Source: JBFHFS01 sp041583495 (lineage in GTDB: Bacteria > Bacteroidota > Bacteroidia > Bacteroidales > Marinilabiliaceae). Taken from it: a DNA stretch of 64,000 nucleotides. Position 1 is the stretch's first letter; each line of letters opens with the position of its first letter. A model generated the notes under the pieces. The model was not told the DNA's origin. It ran no database searches and was given only the letters and a program-made list of their open reading frames with translations. Made by a program: the position numbers and the translations under genes. This document shows, one piece after another, positions 17,144 to 25,960 of this stretch. The DNA lies in assembly GCA_041583495.1 (NCBI GenBank), contig JBFHFS010000003.1, positions 1-64,000 on the forward strand, in the 5' to 3' direction.

Positions 17144-18355
17144 ATGAAAAAGTATCTGACTATATTATATGTGTTTTTTAATAGTTTATTCCTGCCTGCA
17201 GGATTATTTTTCACCACCTTATCAACCCCATTTTTTATTTACAAGTTATACCGCAAGAAAGAATTCATAAATAGTTTCATTTTTTTTGTTGCGATCCTTT
17301 TAATATTCGCCTTTTTTCAGACAAAGCAAGGGGTCAACATATTTCTCTATGTAAAGTCATCCATTCTTCTGGCATCATGTTTTGTTTTTTACAGGTTTTT
17401 TTGTCTATACATTAAAGAAAATAATCTAATCATTTTCTTTAATGTCATTGTAAAGGTAAATATCGTTTTGGTTGGTATCGCCTTGTTATTGTATTTTACC
17501 CCCTACGATGATTTGATGTGGTATAAAACGACCTATACGGCAGGTATCGAAAAGGGCAGTAGATTGAAATTGTTCACATCAGAACCTTCGGTTTATTCCT
17601 TGATTCTGGCACCCGTCTTTCTGTTTTATACCCTCTCCTTAATAAGGAAGAATTCGTTTTACACCCTGAAGTTTAGCGCGTTAGTTCTTTTTCCCCTATT
17701 GTTGTCATTTTCATTTGGAGTAATCGGTTCAATTGGCCTTGCGATAATAGCAGCTATTCTGAGTATAGTTCTAAATGCGGTCAAACATCTAAAAATTCAT
17801 GTTTGGAGCTCTTACATTTTAGCTTTATTTATTGCTGTTGTAATTTTGGTTATAGGTTTAATTCTTTTATTCCCTAATCTGGGTTTTTCCACGCGTTTCC
17901 TTAATTTTATTCAGGGAGATGATGTTTCAGGAAATGCGAGAATATTTGATGCCTGGTTCCTGGCCTTTCAAATATTATTAAAAAAGAGTATTCTATGGGG
18001 TATTGGTGTAGGACAATTAAATGAAGTTGGTTTTGATATTATTGATACTTTTTATAATTATTCTGGAACGGTGCAAAAGGTTTCACTTCCAAATGTTGTT
18101 GCCGAAACATTTGTATTCTTTGGTATCGTGGGACTCTTGATTCGATTTGGATTATTATTATTTTTATTCGTAAAAACAAAGGTTGTAAAATCACCTTACC
18201 GGCTGGCCTTATTCGTTTTTATGTTCACGTACCAGTTTACCGGAAGTTATATCATGAATATTGTTGAGTATGGAATATGGGCTATGTGTTTTACACCATT
18301 AATTGATAGTTACTTCCCTGTATATAAAGATAGAACAAAGTTAATTCAACAATAA
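17144..18355 (+). CDS. O-antigen polymerase-like membrane protein (Wzy candidate 1)
   Basis: The 403-residue protein has about 10-11 membrane helices and a large loop (around residues 240-330) with features seen in Wzy and O-antigen ligases, including the GNARIFDAW stretch and an SEPSVYSLILAP motif near residue 147. Wzy proteins join flipped repeat units into the long chain in the periplasm. Overall sequence conservation in this family is low, so the call rests on topology and operon position. A second protein of similar topology ends the operon at 21998-23269; one of the two may instead be a ligase. Confidence 0.75.
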   Translation: MKKYLTILYVFFNSLFLPAGLFFTTLSTPFFIYKLYRKKEFINSFIFFVAILLIFAFFQTKQGVNIFLYVKSSILLASCFVFYRFFCLYIKENNLIIFFNVIVKVNIVLVGIALLLYFTPYDDLMWYKTTYTAGIEKGSRLKLFTSEPSVYSLILAPVFLFYTLSLIRKNSFYTLKFSALVLFPLLLSFSFGVIGSIGLAIIAAILSIVLNAVKHLKIHVWSSYILALFIAVVILVIGLILLFPNLGFSTRFLNFIQGDDVSGNARIFDAWFLAFQILLKKSILWGIGVGQLNEVGFDIIDTFYNYSGTVQKVSLPNVVAETFVFFGIVGLLIRFGLLLFLFVKTKVVKSPYRLALFVFMFTYQFTGSYIMNIVEYGIWAMCFTPLIDSYFPVYKDRTKLIQQ

Positions 18356-18394
18356 CTTAGTTTAGAATAGAATTAAAAATAAAATAATCTACTG

Positions 18395-19135
18395 GTGTCG
18401 GGAAAAATAACAATTATATGTGCCACTTATAATGCGCAGAAAACCATTAACGCATTTCTTTCATCTGTTAGGCAACAGACTTCAAGGGCATGGGATTTAA
18501 TATTAATTGATGGATTATCAAGTGATCATACCTGTAAAATTATTGAAGATAACAGAGATGTGGTAACCGAGTATCTCTGCGAAGCTGACAACGGTATTTA
18601 TGACGCATGGAATAAGGGAATAAAACTCGCCAAAACAGAATGGATTTGTTTTGTAGGAGCAGATGACTTATTAAGAACAAATTTTATTGAACAGTATCAG
18701 AAAGCCATTAAGGATTTAAGGGCTGAAAAGGTCGATTATATTTCCTCTAAAATTAACTATATCGACCACCAGGGCAAGACGATCCGAACTTTAGGGAAGG
18801 CATGGATTTGGGCGGAATTCAAAAAAAAGATGACCACGGCACATGTTGGCTCCCTGCACAATATTAAATTATTTGAGGAGGTAGGTCTCTACAATACGGA
18901 TTATAAAATAATTGGAGACTATGAATTGTTGTTAAGGAAAAAAGATAAGCTTAAAGCGGTATTTATTGATGAAATTCTTGTTGACATGAAAGCCGGAGGC
19001 ATGAGTCTATCATTTAAAGCCCTTCATGAAAGGTACCGGGCACAAAGACAAACTGTAGGATTAGGATTTTTCAGATCCTCATATGCACTTATGACAGGTT
19101 ACATTTCGTTACTTAAGCTCAAGTTGGATGTTTAG
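18395..19135 (+). CDS. Glycosyltransferase family 2
   Basis: This 246-residue GT-A enzyme starts at a GTG. The first strand (KITIICATYNAQKTI) begins only four residues later, and no in-frame ATG fits better. The family motifs are present: ATYNA, the IDGLSSDHT segment, EADNGIYDAWNKGI and the metal-binding VGADD. A C-terminal helix with aromatic residues follows. It would transfer a sugar from a nucleotide donor to the lipid-linked repeat unit. The next gene overlaps its end by 8 bases. Related sequences are often annotated as colanic acid WcaE-like or PGL/p-HBAD-like transferases; the sugar is unknown. Confidence 0.88.
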   Translation: MSGKITIICATYNAQKTINAFLSSVRQQTSRAWDLILIDGLSSDHTCKIIEDNRDVVTEYLCEADNGIYDAWNKGIKLAKTEWICFVGADDLLRTNFIEQYQKAIKDLRAEKVDYISSKINYIDHQGKTIRTLGKAWIWAEFKKKMTTAHVGSLHNIKLFEEVGLYNTDYKIIGDYELLLRKKDKLKAVFIDEILVDMKAGGMSLSFKALHERYRAQRQTVGLGFFRSSYALMTGYISLLKLKLDV

Positions 19136-19823
19136 CAATTTGGTATCAAGGATAGTTTCCTATTTCAAGGGTGAGGAGTTTATTATTGATCCTCATATCC
19201 CCGTAAGTTATATGGTCCAATTCATTTTTAAGAAAGGAATTGACTATTTAAGGGGAATCATCACATTTCGTAAAATTTCACCAAAGGTTTTTATATCGGC
19301 CAGGTGTAATATTATATGTCGCTCCAAAATAACACTATCAGGCACAATACAGATCGATAGAGGCGTATTTATCAATGCATTATCCGTAAGGGGTATATGC
19401 TTTGGAGATAATGTTTCTATTGGGAAATATACAACGATTGAGTGCACGGGTAGTTTAAGGGAATTAGGCTACGGTTTAAAAGTTGGCAACAATGTAGGGA
19501 TGGGAACCCACGGTTTTTGGGGATGTGCAGGAGGAATACAAGTAGGGGATGATACCATATTTGGCAATTATGTGAGTTTACATGCAGAGAATCACAACTT
19601 TAGCGATTTAACTGTTCCAATTCGAAAACAAGGGGTTAATAGAAAGGGGATTGAAATTGGAAATAATTGCTGGATAGGGGCTAAGGTGACAATTCTTGAT
19701 GGGGTTAGTATTGAGGATGGATGCATAATTGCAGCGGGATCTGTTTTAAAACAAGGTGTCTATATATCCAATTCGATTTATGGCGGGGTCCCGGCAAAAT
19801 TTATAAAGAAAAGAAATAAATGA
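19128..19823 (+). CDS. Hexapeptide-repeat acyltransferase (second)
   Basis: The 231-residue protein has many left-handed beta-helix repeats from about residue 60 (for example IQIDRGVFINALSVRGICFGDNVSIGKYTTIE). It carries the AENHNFSD histidine-containing loop typical of the active site and ends in IEIGNNCWIGAKVTILDGVSIEDGCIIAAGSVL...GGVPAKFIKK. It probably acetylates a sugar. It overlaps the upstream GT2 gene by 8 bases and the downstream GT4 gene by 4, which suggests tight translational coupling. The longer N-terminal part, about 60 residues before the repeats, is unassigned. Confidence 0.87.
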   Translation: MFSNLVSRIVSYFKGEEFIIDPHIPVSYMVQFIFKKGIDYLRGIITFRKISPKVFISARCNIICRSKITLSGTIQIDRGVFINALSVRGICFGDNVSIGKYTTIECTGSLRELGYGLKVGNNVGMGTHGFWGCAGGIQVGDDTIFGNYVSLHAENHNFSDLTVPIRKQGVNRKGIEIGNNCWIGAKVTILDGVSIEDGCIIAAGSVLKQGVYISNSIYGGVPAKFIKKRNK

Positions 19824-20926
19824 GAATCCTTTGCGTTCATCAAGGGTATGAACTATATGGTTCGGATAGGATGTTTATATTATCCTTGATAGGATTTCGG
19901 GAAAGGTATCCGCAAGCCAACATAACTGTTCATCTACCAAAGAATGGAAAACTGGCAAACCATATTACAGAAAACAAACTCGTTGATGAGCTTTTAATCG
20001 AGCCAATGGCGATCCTGAGAAAGACGGATATCAGAAGGCTACGACTAGGGCAGATATCAAAATGCTTATGGAATCTGCGCACAGAAATTGATTATTGCAA
20101 CTCATTCGACATTGTATATATTAATTCAATTGTTGTATTAAATTACCTGCTCAGTGCCCGGTTTACAAAAAGTAAGGTAATACTGCATTTACACGAAATT
20201 CCCTCAAAGGGATTGACTCTACTTTTCGGGATGTTAATTGGGTTTTCACGAGCATTCTGTTTTTTCATTTCAAAGGCCGTTAAGGATAGATTTAATTTAT
20301 CGAATGATAGTGAAATTGTTATTAATGGGATTCCAGGTTATGAATTCAGGAAAAGGGATTTTAAATCACCGTTAAATCTGCTCATGATTGGCCGGATCAA
20401 TAGTTGGAAAGGGCAAGACTTTCTGGTTAAAACCCTGGAGACATTAACAAAAAAAGAGAAGGTTAATTTTAAATTGAAGATAGTTGGAAGCGTATTTGAA
20501 AATGAATTTCATTACCTGGACAGGATCTTAAATATCATTGAACGGGCTGGTTTAAAGGAACAGGTATCTATACATGAATTTGTGGATGATCCAACTCCTT
20601 TCTATAATTGGGCAGATGTTGTGATTGTGCCTTCCAAAAGACCAGAACCTTTTGGTTTGGTTGCTATCGAAGCATTGAGTGCTGGCGCGGTGGTAATTGG
20701 AGCCGAACATGGAGGACTGAGTGAGATATACGTTAATAACCATAGTGGTATTTATTTCAATCCAAATGATAGTGATGATTTAATAAAAAGGATCCTTTCG
20801 TTAAATAATAATCCCCAGCGAGCTGTTTTTCTTGCAGCGAATGGTCGGGCATTATTCGAGGAGAAATATACAGAACGCGCATACATCGCTCGTTTTATAA
20901 ATGGGCTAAACAAAATATATACTTAA
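19820..20926 (+). CDS. Glycosyltransferase, GT4-like
   Basis: The 368-residue GT-B protein begins MRILCVHQGYELYGSDRMF, a common GT4 start. Its C-terminal donor domain contains LLMIGRINSWKGQDFLVKTLE and the E-x7-E motif in PEPFGLVAIEALSAGAVVIGAEHGGLSE. It is the second GT4-like enzyme of the locus. Its first four bases overlap the acyltransferase gene, and its stop shares one base with the next start (TAATG). It should act on the cytoplasmic lipid-linked intermediate; donor and acceptor are unknown. Confidence 0.88.
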   Translation: MRILCVHQGYELYGSDRMFILSLIGFRERYPQANITVHLPKNGKLANHITENKLVDELLIEPMAILRKTDIRRLRLGQISKCLWNLRTEIDYCNSFDIVYINSIVVLNYLLSARFTKSKVILHLHEIPSKGLTLLFGMLIGFSRAFCFFISKAVKDRFNLSNDSEIVINGIPGYEFRKRDFKSPLNLLMIGRINSWKGQDFLVKTLETLTKKEKVNFKLKIVGSVFENEFHYLDRILNIIERAGLKEQVSIHEFVDDPTPFYNWADVVIVPSKRPEPFGLVAIEALSAGAVVIGAEHGGLSEIYVNNHSGIYFNPNDSDDLIKRILSLNNNPQRAVFLAANGRALFEEKYTERAYIARFINGLNKIYT

Positions 20927-22017
20927 TGAATATAGCTATTCTTGGGACACGAGGTATCCCAAACTACTATGGAGGATTTGAACAATTTGCAGAATATTTA
21001 GCCAAATATTTAGTTGGTAACGGACATCAGGTTTCTGTTTACAATAGCCACAATCATCCTTATCAGGAAAATGAATGGGAAGGCGTAAAAATTATTCATC
21101 AATACGATCCGGAGAAAATAATAGGAACCTCCGGCCAGTTCATCTACGATTTAATGTGTATTCTGGATTCCAGAAAAAGAGGATTCGATATAATCCTGCA
21201 GCTGGGATACACCAGTAGCACCGTCTGGGGAAAATTAATGCCGCGCAAAGCAAAAGTGGTTACCAATATGGATGGTCTGGAGTGGAAACGGACTAAGTAT
21301 TCAAAGAAAGTACAGCGGTTTCTTTTATTTGCCGAAAAATTAGGTGTTAAATACAGTCATCATTTGGTGTCTGACTCGATCGGGATTCAGAAATATTTGA
21401 AAGATAAATATAGCGTAGAGTCCACTTATATTCCCTATGGGTCGCATGTAATAAAGGAATATTCGGTTGATGTGATTACAGAGTTTGATGTTTCGGCCTA
21501 TCAGTATAGTATGCTCATTGCCCGGCTAGAGCCGGAAAACAGCATTGAAATTATTTTGGATGGTATTGATTTAGCCAACAACGGGCAACCATTCCTTGTG
21601 TTGGGTAATCATGAAACCAAGTATGGTGAATATTTAAAAGAAAAGTATCAACACAATGAAAATATTCGATTTGTAGGAGGGGTTTATGACATAAATATAC
21701 TCAATAACTTAAGGTATTTCTCACAAATTTATTTTCATGGCCATACGGTTGGGGGAACCAATCCCAGTTTGCTGGAAGCAATGGGTTCGGGCGCATTTAT
21801 TTGTGCCCACGATAATTTGTTCAATAAATCCATCCTGGGTGAGGATGCTTTGTATTTCAAAACAAAAGAGGATATTAGAGATGTGATAATAAATTATCCC
21901 GCGGATAAAAGAGTGGATATTGTTAACTCTAATTTCCTAAAAATTCAAGACCTATACAGTTGGGAACGAATAGTCTCTCAATACGAAGAATTATTTAATG
22001 AGCTTTTATCTAAATAG
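20926..22017 (+). CDS. DUF1972-type glycosyltransferase (rhamnosyltransferase-like)
   Basis: The 363-residue protein opens with the DUF1972 signature AILGTRGIPNYYGGFEQFAEYLAKYL and has a GT1/GT4-like C-terminal domain including SLLEAMGSGAFICAHDN. Characterised relatives are beta-1,4-type or rhamnosyl transferases, but specificity varies. Where a DUF1972 enzyme is present it often adds an early or capping sugar. The 3' end overlaps the start of the next gene by 20 bases. It is the last of four glycosyltransferases in the locus, so with the initiating sugar a repeat unit of about five residues is plausible. Confidence 0.88.
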   Translation: MNIAILGTRGIPNYYGGFEQFAEYLAKYLVGNGHQVSVYNSHNHPYQENEWEGVKIIHQYDPEKIIGTSGQFIYDLMCILDSRKRGFDIILQLGYTSSTVWGKLMPRKAKVVTNMDGLEWKRTKYSKKVQRFLLFAEKLGVKYSHHLVSDSIGIQKYLKDKYSVESTYIPYGSHVIKEYSVDVITEFDVSAYQYSMLIARLEPENSIEIILDGIDLANNGQPFLVLGNHETKYGEYLKEKYQHNENIRFVGGVYDINILNNLRYFSQIYFHGHTVGGTNPSLLEAMGSGAFICAHDNLFNKSILGEDALYFKTKEDIRDVIINYPADKRVDIVNSNFLKIQDLYSWERIVSQYEELFNELLSK

Positions 22018-23269
22018 CTTACGCATCAGGGATTTATTAAAGAGGCATGGTGTATCATATACCATGTCTCTGTTTTTTATTTTGGATGTCATCAATTTCT
22101 ATATTGACCGATCACAGGGGTTAAATACCAGCAATAGTGTCTCCTTTTATGGAAAGGGAGTCGTAGAGATTGTCCTCATCCTTTTGCTATTGATCAGGAG
22201 GCGTAAGCTTCCTTTATTGATGATTATATTTGCCTTTACTACTTTGCCTTTAATCGGGTATGGTTTATTTACCTTTTCTGCTGGTAAGGAAATAAATTAC
22301 AGCCATCTGTTTCAATTATTTAAAGAAGGAAACAAGTATGTTTTCCCCATGCTTCTTTTTATGGTTTTCCAGGCCTTTAATGTCAAATGGGAGCATATTA
22401 AACGGGTTTTTGAAAGTATATTCATTTTATGCTCTGTAATAGTTATCGTTGCCTTTGCGTTTGATATATCTTTTTTTCACACTTACGGGGGATCTCGCTT
22501 TGGCTTTAAACCCCCTTTTTCTACGCAAAATGAAATTACCTTCTTCTGGTTTATCGGAATTATGTATTTTGGAAGTGTTCTGCAAAAAGAAAAAAACATT
22601 AAATATGCCCTCCCCCTTTTAATGCTTTTATTTGCATCCTTGCTGTTAGGGACCAAAGCCATAGCACTTATTGTATTCTTATACTCTTTATTCATTTTCC
22701 TGACCGTAAAACGGATCTCCACAAAACAAAAAATAACAGGCATTGCGCTTTCAATTGTCGTCTTGTGTATTTTCGCTTATGCTTCTGACCTTTATAGTTT
22801 CTTCTATGCCAGATACCAGAACCAAGGATTATTATATGCCATTACCTCAAAACGCAACCTCTTATTTGAACATAGAGTGCTGCCATTATTGGGAGAATGG
22901 AAGTGGTATAACATTTTTACCGGAGGTACTTTCATCCAGATGCCTGTAACAGAAATGGATTTAGTGGATCTATTCCTGTTTTCAGGACTTATAGGATTTG
23001 TATTGTTTTTCTTCATCCTGCGTAAAACAATGTTTTCGTTTTCGAAGAAAAATTCCACAGGCCTTTTTTTGGTTAGTCAATTCATAATTATCGGAGCCTT
23101 AACAGGTCACATCTTCTCTTCGGGCATAAATGCCATTTATCTTGCCGCACTCTGTTATTATTTGCAAACGAGTTATTTCGACAAGGCAGGTAGCCTAAGC
23201 GCTAAAAAAGCTGATCCAACTCAAGGAAGGGATGATGACCATGGAGAACAAGTCAACCTTAGAAACTAA
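21998..23269 (+). CDS. O-antigen ligase/polymerase-like membrane protein (candidate 2)
   Basis: At 423 residues with about 11-12 membrane helices, this has the topology of Wzy or WaaL-type proteins. A long loop near residues 270-320 contains arginine- and histidine-bearing segments (KRNLLFEHRVLPLLGEWKW). It starts at an ATG inside the 3' end of the upstream gene; another in-frame ATG at 22064 would shorten it by 22 residues. Its last ~25 residues are hydrophilic. As the final gene, it stops 8 bases before a strong terminator. Two such proteins in one locus suggest one is the polymerase and the other a ligase. Confidence 0.72.
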   Translation: MSFYLNSLRIRDLLKRHGVSYTMSLFFILDVINFYIDRSQGLNTSNSVSFYGKGVVEIVLILLLLIRRRKLPLLMIIFAFTTLPLIGYGLFTFSAGKEINYSHLFQLFKEGNKYVFPMLLFMVFQAFNVKWEHIKRVFESIFILCSVIVIVAFAFDISFFHTYGGSRFGFKPPFSTQNEITFFWFIGIMYFGSVLQKEKNIKYALPLLMLLFASLLLGTKAIALIVFLYSLFIFLTVKRISTKQKITGIALSIVVLCIFAYASDLYSFFYARYQNQGLLYAITSKRNLLFEHRVLPLLGEWKWYNIFTGGTFIQMPVTEMDLVDLFLFSGLIGFVLFFFILRKTMFSFSKKNSTGLFLVSQFIIIGALTGHIFSSGINAIYLAALCYYLQTSYFDKAGSLSAKKADPTQGRDDDHGEQVNLRN

Positions 23270-23276
23270 AAATACC

Positions 23277-23307
23277 AAAGGCCTCTTTAACCAAAGGCCT
23301 TTTTTTA
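23277..23307 (+). terminator. Terminator of the polysaccharide operon
   Basis: AAAGGCC (23277-23283) pairs with GGCCTTT (23296-23302) across a 12-base loop and runs straight into a T tract. It begins 8 bases after the last stop of the locus. Confidence 0.85.
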
Positions 23308-23359
23308 TGGGACCACCAATGGTTGGATTTATATTTTAAGGCACAAACCCTTAAAAACA

Positions 23360-23400
23360 AAGAAGCCTTCTGCAATCCATAAGGTTGCAGAAGGCTTCTT
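23360..23400 (-). terminator. Terminator of tRNA-Cys
   Basis: A perfect 16-bp stem, AAGAAGCCTTCTGCAA (23360-23375) with TTGCAGAAGGCTTCTT (23385-23400), has a 9-base loop. On the minus strand it ends in TTCTTTGTTTTT and lies 8 bases beyond the tRNA 3' end, so it most likely ends the tRNA transcript. It could also back up the plus-strand operon. Confidence 0.85.
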
Positions 23401-23408
23401 TCTGAAAG

Positions 23409-23479
23409 AGGTCGGTGGCGGATTCGAACCGCCGTAGCTGGTTTTGCAGACCAGTGCCTAGCCACTCGGCCAACCGACC
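23409..23479 (-). tRNA. tRNA-Cys (GCA)
   Basis: Read on the minus strand, the acceptor stem GGTCGGT pairs with ACCGACC. The D arm is GGCCGAGTGGCTAGGC-like, with an extra-arm transition before the T arm GGCGGTTCGAATCCGCC. The anticodon stem CTGGT/ACCAG encloses loop CTGCAAA, giving anticodon GCA. The discriminator base is U73, an identity element of tRNA-Cys. The 3' CCA is not encoded. A strong terminator follows. Confidence 0.96.
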
Positions 23480-23550
23480 ATTTTTTCTTTAGAGCTGCAA
23501 AAGTAACCAAATATTTCTACTTCACACAATTTTGGCGACTCTTATTACAC

Positions 23551-23925
23551 TTACCGCTCCATGGTTAAGCTAACCTTTTTCATCTGTCCCCCCATAGGTG
23601 GATTCATTTTGGATACTTTTATGCGGGCCCACTCAATGAAAGGGAAGTGCTCGTAGAGTCTGTCCATGATTCGCCCGGTAACATGCTCCAGTAAATTGGA
23701 GGTCTGCTGCATTTCCTCACGCACTAACTCATAGATTCTCACATAATTCAGGGCATCCTTTATATTGTCAGAACCCACGGGTTTTTTTATGGAGGTCCGA
23801 ATGGATACATTGACGAGAAACCGGTTACCCACCACCTTCTCTTCCTGGTAGCAACCGTGATATGCATAAAACTCCATCTCTTCAAGATCAATAACTCCGG
23901 TCATATCTGCCTTATTTATTAACAT
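23551..23925 (-). CDS. folB: Dihydroneopterin aldolase
   Basis: FolB converts 7,8-dihydroneopterin to 6-hydroxymethyl-dihydropterin in folate synthesis. The ATG at 23925 gives 124 residues, the usual size. An upstream in-frame start at 24000 would include the promoter box in the coding region, and an ATG at 23904 is also possible. Signatures are DLEEMEFYAYHGCYQEEK, with the catalytic glutamate and tyrosine region, and the C-terminal INPP-like KMNPPMGGQMKKV. A TATCTTTG box ends only 12 bases before the ATG, so the mRNA should have almost no leader. It stands alone, divergent from glnS. Confidence 0.92.
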   Translation of the reverse strand: MLINKADMTGVIDLEEMEFYAYHGCYQEEKVVGNRFLVNVSIRTSIKKPVGSDNIKDALNYVRIYELVREEMQQTSNLLEHVTGRIMDRLYEHFPFIEWARIKVSKMNPPMGGQMKKVSLTMER

Positions 23926-23937
23926 TTTTATTCCGCA

Positions 23938-23945
23938 CAAAGATA
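23938..23945 (-). promoter_or_regulatory. -7 box for folB
   Basis: On the minus strand TATCTTTG matches TAnnTTTG. It ends 12 bases before the ATG at 23925, implying a leader of only a few nucleotides. It also argues against the longer start at 24000. Confidence 0.6.
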
Positions 23946-24051
23946 CAAAAAAGCCACTCAAACCCCCTTCAGTTCCAATCGGGAGATACGAATCACTCAA
24001 AACTTTCTCAACATTAATCAGTCTAATATTTTACATGCCACTAAAAACCTC

Positions 24052-24059
24052 TATTTTTG
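24052..24059 (+). promoter_or_regulatory. -7 box for glnS
   Basis: TATTTTTG fits TAnnTTTG and lies 52 bases before the glnS ATG. No obvious TTTG is seen at -33. Confidence 0.5.
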
Positions 24060-24111
24060 TATCCTTCGGGGAATCCTATTCCCGCAAAAAGTAAACCGTT
24101 AATACACGAAC

Positions 24112-25821
24112 ATGAACAGCCATAGCGACGAAGAAATCACATCAGCCCCTAAGGGCAACTTCATCCATAAGGAAATTGACAAAGATTTAGAAGCCGGCAA
24201 AAACGGAGGTGCAGTACTTACCCGCTTCCCCCCCGAACCCAACGGATATCTGCATATTGGGCACGCCAAGTCAATTTGTTTGAACTTTGGCCTGGCTCAG
24301 ACCTACAAGGGAGCTTGTAACCTCCGGTTCGACGACACCAATCCCAGCAAGGAGGAGGTAGAGTATGTTGACTCCATCATGGAAGATATCCGATGGCTGG
24401 GTTTTGAATGGAATGGAGAACCCCATTATGCCTCCGACTATTTCGACCAGTTATTTGAGTGGGCGGTAAAACTTATTAAAGCCGGAAAAGCCTATGTAGA
24501 TGATCAATCCGCCGAGGTGATTGCAAGCCAGAAGGGAACACCCACCCAACCCGGCACCGAAAGTCCATTCAGAAACAGAAGCGTAGAGGAAAACCTGGAC
24601 TTGTTCAACCGCATGAAAAACGGGGAGTTCAAGGAGGGAGAAAAAGTTTTGCGCGCCAAAATAGATATGGCTTCATCCAACATGCATCTGCGCGACCCGC
24701 TCATGTACCGCATCATGCACAAAGCCCATCACCGCACAGGAGATAAATGGTGCATCTACCCCATGTACGATTTTGCGCATGGACAAAGCGATTTTTTGGA
24801 AGGGATTACCCATTCGATCTGCACCCTGGAATTTGAAGTGCATCGTCCGCTCTACAACTGGTTTTTGGACCAGGTTATTGAAGGCGAACCAACGCCCGAA
24901 AGACGACCACGCCAGATTGAGTTTGCGCGACTCAACCTTAACTACACGGTTATGAGTAAACGCCGCTTGCTGGAATTGGTGCAAAAACAAATTGTTGAGG
25001 GTTGGGACGATCCCCGGATGCCAACCATCTCGGGCCTGCGTCGACGAGGCTATACCGCCGAATCGATCCGCCTGTTTGCCGAACGGGTGGGCGTGGCCAA
25101 GCGCGATAACATCATTGATGTGGCGCTGTTGGAACATTGTTTGCGGGAAGATCTTAACAAAAAATCCCCTCGGGTCAATGCGGTGCTCGATCCCGTTAAA
25201 CTCATTTTAACCAACTATCCTCAAGACCAGGTGGAATGGATGGAAGCAGAAAACAATCCTGAAGATGAGCAACAGGGCTCGCGCACAATTCCATTCTCAG
25301 GTGAGCTCTATATCGAGCGCAACGATTTCATGGAGGAACCACCCAAAAAATTCTTCAGACTGGGACCGGGCCGGGAGGTGCGTTTAAAGAATGGCTACAT
25401 CATTCAATGCCAGGATTTTAAAAAGGATGCCAATGGAGAAGTTGAGGTCATCTATTGCACTTATGATCCGGAAACCCGCAGCGGGATGCCCCAAAGCAAC
25501 CGCAAGGTGAAAGGAACCCTCCATTGGGTAAGTGCTTCCCAAAGCGTCCCGGCCGAGGTGAGGCTGTACGACCGTCTTTTTATGGATGAAGACCCTTCGG
25601 GCCATCCCGATAAAGACTTTAAAGAGTTTCTCAATCCCGACTCGCTGAAGATTCTCACCAATTGCCGGGTAGAGCCCTCCCTCAAAGAGGCCGCTACTTT
25701 GGATCATTTTCAGTTTCAACGGTTAGGCTATTTCTGTGTAGACAAGAATTCCACTCCTGAGAAACTGGTTTTTAACCGAACCGTTTCATTGAAGGATACC
25801 TGGGCCAGGCTGAGTAAATAA
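24112..25821 (+). CDS. glnS: Glutaminyl-tRNA synthetase
   Basis: The 569-residue class I enzyme charges tRNA-Gln directly. The signature TRFPPEPNGYLHIGHAKSI (HIGH) is at about residues 37-55 and VMSKRRL (MSKR) near 280. The catalytic core is followed by the two anticodon-binding beta-barrels, with GPGREVRLKNGYIIQC and PVPVEVRLYDRLF-like segments. Length matches bacterial GlnRS. It has its own promoter box and a 15-bp terminator hairpin. It is convergent with gltX, its paralogue for glutamate, just downstream. Together they show that this organism charges Gln directly and need not rely on GatCAB for it. Confidence 0.97.
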   Translation: MNSHSDEEITSAPKGNFIHKEIDKDLEAGKNGGAVLTRFPPEPNGYLHIGHAKSICLNFGLAQTYKGACNLRFDDTNPSKEEVEYVDSIMEDIRWLGFEWNGEPHYASDYFDQLFEWAVKLIKAGKAYVDDQSAEVIASQKGTPTQPGTESPFRNRSVEENLDLFNRMKNGEFKEGEKVLRAKIDMASSNMHLRDPLMYRIMHKAHHRTGDKWCIYPMYDFAHGQSDFLEGITHSICTLEFEVHRPLYNWFLDQVIEGEPTPERRPRQIEFARLNLNYTVMSKRRLLELVQKQIVEGWDDPRMPTISGLRRRGYTAESIRLFAERVGVAKRDNIIDVALLEHCLREDLNKKSPRVNAVLDPVKLILTNYPQDQVEWMEAENNPEDEQQGSRTIPFSGELYIERNDFMEEPPKKFFRLGPGREVRLKNGYIIQCQDFKKDANGEVEVIYCTYDPETRSGMPQSNRKVKGTLHWVSASQSVPAEVRLYDRLFMDEDPSGHPDKDFKEFLNPDSLKILTNCRVEPSLKEAATLDHFQFQRLGYFCVDKNSTPEKLVFNRTVSLKDTWARLSK

Positions 25822-25841
25822 TAACAGTATTATCCCAACAC

Positions 25842-25880
25842 AAGCCCCCTAAATAGCCTTTAAACCTATTTAGGGGGCTT
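25842..25880 (+). terminator. Terminator hairpin between glnS and gltX
   Basis: A perfect 15-bp stem, AAGCCCCCTAAATAG (25842-25856) with CTATTTAGGGGGCTT (25866-25880), has a 9-base loop. It sits 20 bases after the glnS stop and can work for both convergent genes. The T-rich tail is short (CTTGT). Confidence 0.75.
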
Positions 25881-25960
25881 CTTGTATGCCTTGTTGCCAT
25901 CCAAGCTCGAAAAAAACCCGGGAGACTTAACCCCCGTGAGCTAAAAAAATATTTGACAAA

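Noticed and set aside
25842..25880. Hairpin between glnS and gltX as a regulatory element
   Set aside because: Position between two convergent genes and the perfect short-loop stem fit a shared terminator.
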